This document shows positions 60,772 to 64,000 of a stretch of DNA of 64,000 nucleotides, piece by piece (the stretch's first letter is position 1; the number at the start of each line of letters is the position of its first letter). The translations under genes were made by a program, and so were the position numbers. The DNA is from Opitutaceae bacterium. GTDB lineage: Bacteria > Verrucomicrobiota > Verrucomicrobiia > Opitutales > Opitutaceae. The stretch lies in the NCBI GenBank assembly GCA_027482185.1, contig JAIXWF010000019.1, positions 186,001-250,000 on the forward strand, given 5' to 3'. Under the pieces are notes generated by a model. The model was given only the letters and a program-made list of their open reading frames with translations. It was not told the origin of the DNA and searched no databases.

Positions 60772-62295
60772 ATGTTCCGCCCTATCGCCCGCGCCCTGCT
60801 CGCCCTCAGTCTTCCCCTCGGCTGCGTCTTCGCCCAGTCCCCGGCACCGGCCGCGGCGGCGCCCGCTCCCGCCGGCGCGAAGCCCTTCACGCTCGAGGAA
60901 GCGCTGTCGCTGGCCCTGAAGAAGAATTTCGACCTGCAGATCCAGGCGTTCACGGTCGAGAATGCCAAAGACAACGTCACGATCCAGGAAGCCGGCTTCG
61001 ACCCGACCCTCACGGCGAACGTCACCCGGTCACTGTCGCAAAGCGCGTCCACCACGAGCCGCCTCGACGGCACCGCCACCACCGGCCCGCGCAGCGACAA
61101 CACGCAGATGCGCGTCGGCGCCCAGCTGCCGAAGATCGCGCAGACCAACGCCACCCTCAGCGTCACCACCAACGTCACCCGCACCGGCACCAACTCGGCC
61201 AACGCGCTCGTCAATCCGAGCTACACCAACGGTGTCAGCGCCACGATCAACCAGCCCTTGCTGCGCGACGCGGGCAAGCAGGCGGCCATGGCTCCCCTCG
61301 ACCGGGCCAAGCTCGGCCTCAACATCGCCAATCTGAATTACAAGAGCCGCGTGCTGACGCTGATCTACGACACCGAGATCGCGTACTACAACCTGGTCAC
61401 GGCCCGCGAAACGCTCCGCATCCGCCGCCTTACCCTCGAGTACAACCAGAAATTCCTCGACGAAAACAAGGCCCGCCGCTCCACCGGCGTCGCCACCGAC
61501 CTCGACGTGCTCTCCGCCGAAGTGCAGGTCGCAAATTCCCGCCGCGGCGTCATCCAGGCCGAGCAATCGGTGAGCGATGCCGAGGATCGCCTGCGCAATC
61601 TCATCAACCTGCCCGATTTCGACGGGCAGATCGGACCGGTTGCATTCGACGAATACAAAGCCGGCCCCCAGACCTTCGCCCAGTCCTACAAGCGCGCGCG
61701 CGAGTACTATCCGGATACGCTCTCCGCCGCGGAACAGATCCGCCAGCTCGAGATCGACCTCGAGACCGCCCGCCGCAACCAGAAGGCCGACCTCGATTTG
61801 ATCGCCACGCTCGGCTACACCGGCCGCGCCACCAACGAAGGCTATCAGAAGGCAATCTCGAATCTGCCCAGCGACCACGGCAACAACTGGGCGCTCGGCC
61901 TGAACTACTCGATGCCCTGGGGCCAACATGCCGACAAGGCCCGCTACCGCATCGCCCAGAGCAACCTGAATTCCCAGAAGACCCGGCTCGAGCAACTGGA
62001 GCAGAACCTCCTCGTCAACGTCCGCACCGCCGTGCGCGCCGTCGAATCCAACCGTTCCGCCGTCGAGATCGCCGCCAAGGCGACCGAATTGGCGGAACGC
62101 CAGTACGACCAGCAGAAGGCCCGTTTCGACGCCGGCTTGTCGACCAGCCGGCTCGTCCTCCTCGCCCAGGACGATCTTGAAACCGCACGCTTCCAGGAAT
62201 TGAGCGCCCGTCTCGCCCTCCGCCGCGCCGTCGCCGAACTCCAGCGTCTCGAAGGCAGCTCGCTCGAACGCTTCGGCGTTGCCTCCGCCCGCTGA
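60772..62295 (+). CDS. TolC-family outer-membrane protein
   Basis: A 507-residue protein from ATG 60772. It has a signal peptide (cleavage near VFA|QS), an Ala/Pro linker, then two OEP repeats with long helices (FTLEEALSLALKKNFDLQIQAFTVENAKDNV, GVATDLDVLSAEVQVANSRRGVIQAEQSV, and the second copy with ATELAERQYDQQKARFDAGLSTSRLVLLAQDDLETARF). It should form a trimeric outer-membrane channel. No transporter partner is encoded next to it, so its cargo is unknown. Confidence 0.92.
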   Translation: MFRPIARALLALSLPLGCVFAQSPAPAAAAPAPAGAKPFTLEEALSLALKKNFDLQIQAFTVENAKDNVTIQEAGFDPTLTANVTRSLSQSASTTSRLDGTATTGPRSDNTQMRVGAQLPKIAQTNATLSVTTNVTRTGTNSANALVNPSYTNGVSATINQPLLRDAGKQAAMAPLDRAKLGLNIANLNYKSRVLTLIYDTEIAYYNLVTARETLRIRRLTLEYNQKFLDENKARRSTGVATDLDVLSAEVQVANSRRGVIQAEQSVSDAEDRLRNLINLPDFDGQIGPVAFDEYKAGPQTFAQSYKRAREYYPDTLSAAEQIRQLEIDLETARRNQKADLDLIATLGYTGRATNEGYQKAISNLPSDHGNNWALGLNYSMPWGQHADKARYRIAQSNLNSQKTRLEQLEQNLLVNVRTAVRAVESNRSAVEIAAKATELAERQYDQQKARFDAGLSTSRLVLLAQDDLETARFQELSARLALRRAVAELQRLEGSSLERFGVASAR

Positions 62296-62375
62296 GGGCC
62301 CGCCGTATCCGCCGCGGACGGACCGCCGAAATCCGCGCTCGCCCCCTGCCGCGCCGCCGCGTCTGATCGGCGGCG

Positions 62376-62954
62376 ATGTCCGCCGCACTCCAGGTCCGCC
62401 TGCTGCTCTGGCTCTGGCTCGGGGCCGCGTTCTATGCCGGCTACGCCGGCTGGATCGCCCGCCTGCCGCTCACGGCGCTGCCCGCCGTGGCGCTGCTGCT
62501 CGCGGCCGCCGCCTTGGCCGCGGGCCGCCGGCTCCCCGCGATGCGCGCCTGGCTCGCCGCCCTCGATCTGCGCACCCTCGTGCTGCTCCACGCCGTCCGG
62601 CTCGTCGGCCTCTTCTTCATCCCGCTCTATCTCCGGGGCGATCTGCCGCGCGCCTTCGCCGTCGCGGGCGCCTCCGGCGAGACCCTCGTGGCTCTGTTCG
62701 CCGTCGCTCTCGCGGCCCTCCCGCTCGCGGAACCGCGGCGGCGAAGGCTCCTGCTGATCTGGAGTGTCGTCGGGCTGATGGATTTCATGCTGCTGGGCCT
62801 CACGCTCCTGCGGCTGCTCGCCGCCGGCGAAGGCAACTTCGGCGCCTTTGCCGTCCTGCCGCTGAGTCTCGTACCCACGCTGCTCGTCCCGCTGCTGCTG
62901 GCGACCCACGGCCTCGTGCTGGCCCGGCTCCTGCGGCCTCCAACCGCCGCTTGA
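62376..62954 (+). CDS. Small polytopic membrane protein
   Basis: A 192-residue protein with about six hydrophobic helices and short loops (e.g. RLLLWLWLGAAFYAGYAGWI, LLLIWSVVGLMDFMLLGL). No family is recognised. It lies 80 bases after the TolC-family gene and 38 bases before the pseudopilin gene, on the same strand. Confidence 0.75.
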   Translation: MSAALQVRLLLWLWLGAAFYAGYAGWIARLPLTALPAVALLLAAAALAAGRRLPAMRAWLAALDLRTLVLLHAVRLVGLFFIPLYLRGDLPRAFAVAGASGETLVALFAVALAALPLAEPRRRRLLLIWSVVGLMDFMLLGLTLLRLLAAGEGNFGAFAVLPLSLVPTLLVPLLLATHGLVLARLLRPPTAA

Positions 62955-62992
62955 TCTCCCGCCCCCGCGCGGCTTCACTCGGCCACCAAGCG

Positions 62993-63502
62993 ATGCGCCG
63001 CCCCGCCTTTTCCCGTTCCCGCCGCCAAGCCGGGTTCTCCCTGGTGGAGCTTTCGGTCGTCCTGCTGATCATCAGTCTCCTGTCCGCGCTCGCCCTCCCG
63101 GGCTACCGCAAAATCCAGCTCAGCGCCCGCTCCGCCGCCGTCGAGAACGACCTCCGCGTATTCGCCGGCGCCTTCCAGAACTACGCGCACGACAAAGGCG
63201 ATTGGCCGGTCGACGGCGCCGCCCCCGGCGAGATCCCCGAGGGCATGGCGAACTACCTCGCCCGGACGACGTGGCAGCAGCCCACGCCCATCGGCGGCGC
63301 CTATTCCTGGACGCCCAACACCCTGCAGCAGGGCGAGCGCTACCGCGCCGCCCTCATGATCGAAGCCGTCGACGGCAAGCCGGTCAGCGCCGACCTCAAC
63401 CAGCTTGTCGAGATCGACCGCAAACTCGACGACGGCAACCTCGACACCGGCAACTTCCGGCTCGGTTTCCGCAACCAACCCGTGTTCGTGATCGAACATT
63501 GA
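62993..63502 (+). CDS. Type IV pilin-like / type II secretion pseudopilin
   Basis: A 169-residue protein from ATG 62993. A basic leader (MRRPAFSRSRRQAG) ends at the prepilin peptidase site G|FSLVELSVVLLIISLLSALALPGY, with the Glu at +5 intact. A globular domain follows, with LRVFAGAFQNYAHDKGDWP and GAYSWTPNTLQ, resembling GspG-like pseudopilins common in Verrucomicrobia and Planctomycetes. No assembly machinery is in the window. Confidence 0.88.
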   Translation: MRRPAFSRSRRQAGFSLVELSVVLLIISLLSALALPGYRKIQLSARSAAVENDLRVFAGAFQNYAHDKGDWPVDGAAPGEIPEGMANYLARTTWQQPTPIGGAYSWTPNTLQQGERYRAALMIEAVDGKPVSADLNQLVEIDRKLDDGNLDTGNFRLGFRNQPVFVIEH

Positions 63503-63521
63503 ACCCGGCCCGCGCGTCCCG

Positions 63522-64000
63522 ATGTTCCAAGTCACTCTCGTAAACCTCGCCGCGGACGCCTCCGCCGCCGACACCGCCTACGACCGGAGCGATCTCGGCG
63601 AACTGCCGCCGGACGCCGTGCAGGCCCTCCTCGAGCGGTTCGCGCGCATCGACGCCGTCGGCAACGCGGAGGCGGAGCCGCAGGTCAACCTCTCCGCCCG
63701 CGCCGGCAAGTTCTTCGTGCGCACCGGCCGGGGGAAACTCTTTCTCTACAACGCCCGCGACGCGGCCCAATCCTACGCGGAGCTTTCGGCCGCCGAGATC
63801 GTCGCGCAACTGCTGGGCGACGAAGCCGGCGCGGGGCCGGCGTCGGCCGCCGCCGATGCCACCTCCGCCCCGCCCGCCGCGAAGCCGCGGCCGGCCAACC
63901 GCGGCATTGCCGTGGCGATCCTCGCCGCCGGGCTGGCCGTGAACGCGTACACCGCGTACTCCGCCTTCAATACCCAGACCGTCAACCCGCGGCCCGCCGT
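63522..64000 (+). CDS. Hypothetical protein with C-terminal membrane helix (3' end outside window)
   Basis: An open frame of 159 codons from ATG 63522, 19 bases after the pseudopilin stop, running off the window edge. Residues 1-100 form a soluble domain (MFQVTLVNLAADASAADTAYDRSD... FFVRTGRGKLFLYNARDAAQ). An Ala/Pro linker and a hydrophobic helix (about 128-148, RGIAVAILAAGLAVNAYTAYSAF) follow. I do not recognise it. Its adjacency to the pseudopilin gene suggests they may be co-transcribed. Confidence 0.7.
   Translation, partial: MFQVTLVNLAADASAADTAYDRSDLGELPPDAVQALLERFARIDAVGNAEAEPQVNLSARAGKFFVRTGRGKLFLYNARDAAQSYAELSAAEIVAQLLGDEAGAGPASAAADATSAPPAAKPRPANRGIAVAILAAGLAVNAYTAYSAFNTQTVNPRPA

Overview
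The window is high-GC DNA carrying a nearly unbroken run of housekeeping genes. Everything points to a diderm (Gram-negative) bacterium, most likely a Verrucomicrobiota of the Opitutales/Opitutaceae type. The clues are a TonB-dependent receptor with an EF-hand-like N-terminal extension, an LpxC-FabZ fusion protein, a Tat-exported Gfo/Idh/MocA oxidoreductase, a meso-DAP-type MurE, and a division/cell-wall cluster with lineage-specific gaps. The assignment is by inference; no rRNA or tRNA gene is visible to settle it.

Layout. 1-4.6 kb: 5'-terminal part of a TonB receptor gene, lnt, a HIT-domain gene and a small zinc-ribbon membrane protein. 4.7-24.4 kb, minus strand: a fused str-S10-spc-alpha ribosomal supercluster in transcription order rpsL, rpsG, fusA, rpsJ, rplC, rplD, rplW, rplB, rpsS, [exported protein], rplV, rpsC, rplP, rpmC, rpsQ, rplN, rplX, rplE, rpsN, rpsH, rplF, rplR, rpsE, rplO, secY, [degenerate adenylate-kinase-like gene], map, rpsM, rpsK, rpsD, rpoA, rplQ, closed by a strong terminator. 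tuf, rpmD, infA and rpmJ are missing from their usual places. 24.6-41.9 kb, minus strand: the dcw cluster in order mraZ, [small ORF], rsmH, ftsL, ftsI, murE, murF, mraY, [65-aa ORF], LysM lipoprotein, ftsW, murG, murB, ddl, ftsQ, ftsA, ftsZ. It has many 4-base start/stop overlaps (ATGA, GTGA, TTGA). murD and murC are absent from their normal slots. 41.9-64 kb: mixed genes. These are a DUF971 gene, hisI, a Gfo/Idh oxidoreductase, a LuxR-type regulator, lpxA with lpxC-fabZ (lipid A), efp, a membrane-anchored Mrr-like protein, an RlmI-like methyltransferase, a divergent thymidine phosphorylase, puuD-type urate oxidase, argS, a DUF4339 membrane protein, a YihY/BrkB protein, a PpiD/SurA-like chaperone, a zinc-ribbon peptide, a TolC-family protein, a small membrane protein, a pseudopilin and a cut-off C-terminally anchored membrane protein.

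The ribosomal and dcw blocks lie head to tail on one strand. A terminator and a rod-like inverted-repeat region separate ftsZ from the rpsL promoter. No classical mobile element, CRISPR array, defence island or biosynthetic cluster is present. The unusual content is the set of small lineage-specific genes embedded in universal operons, and several universal proteins that lack textbook active-site residues: FtsZ T7 loop, EF-P loop tip, thymidine phosphorylase base-binding Arg, MurB catalytic Ser, and the Adk-like and Mrr-like proteins.
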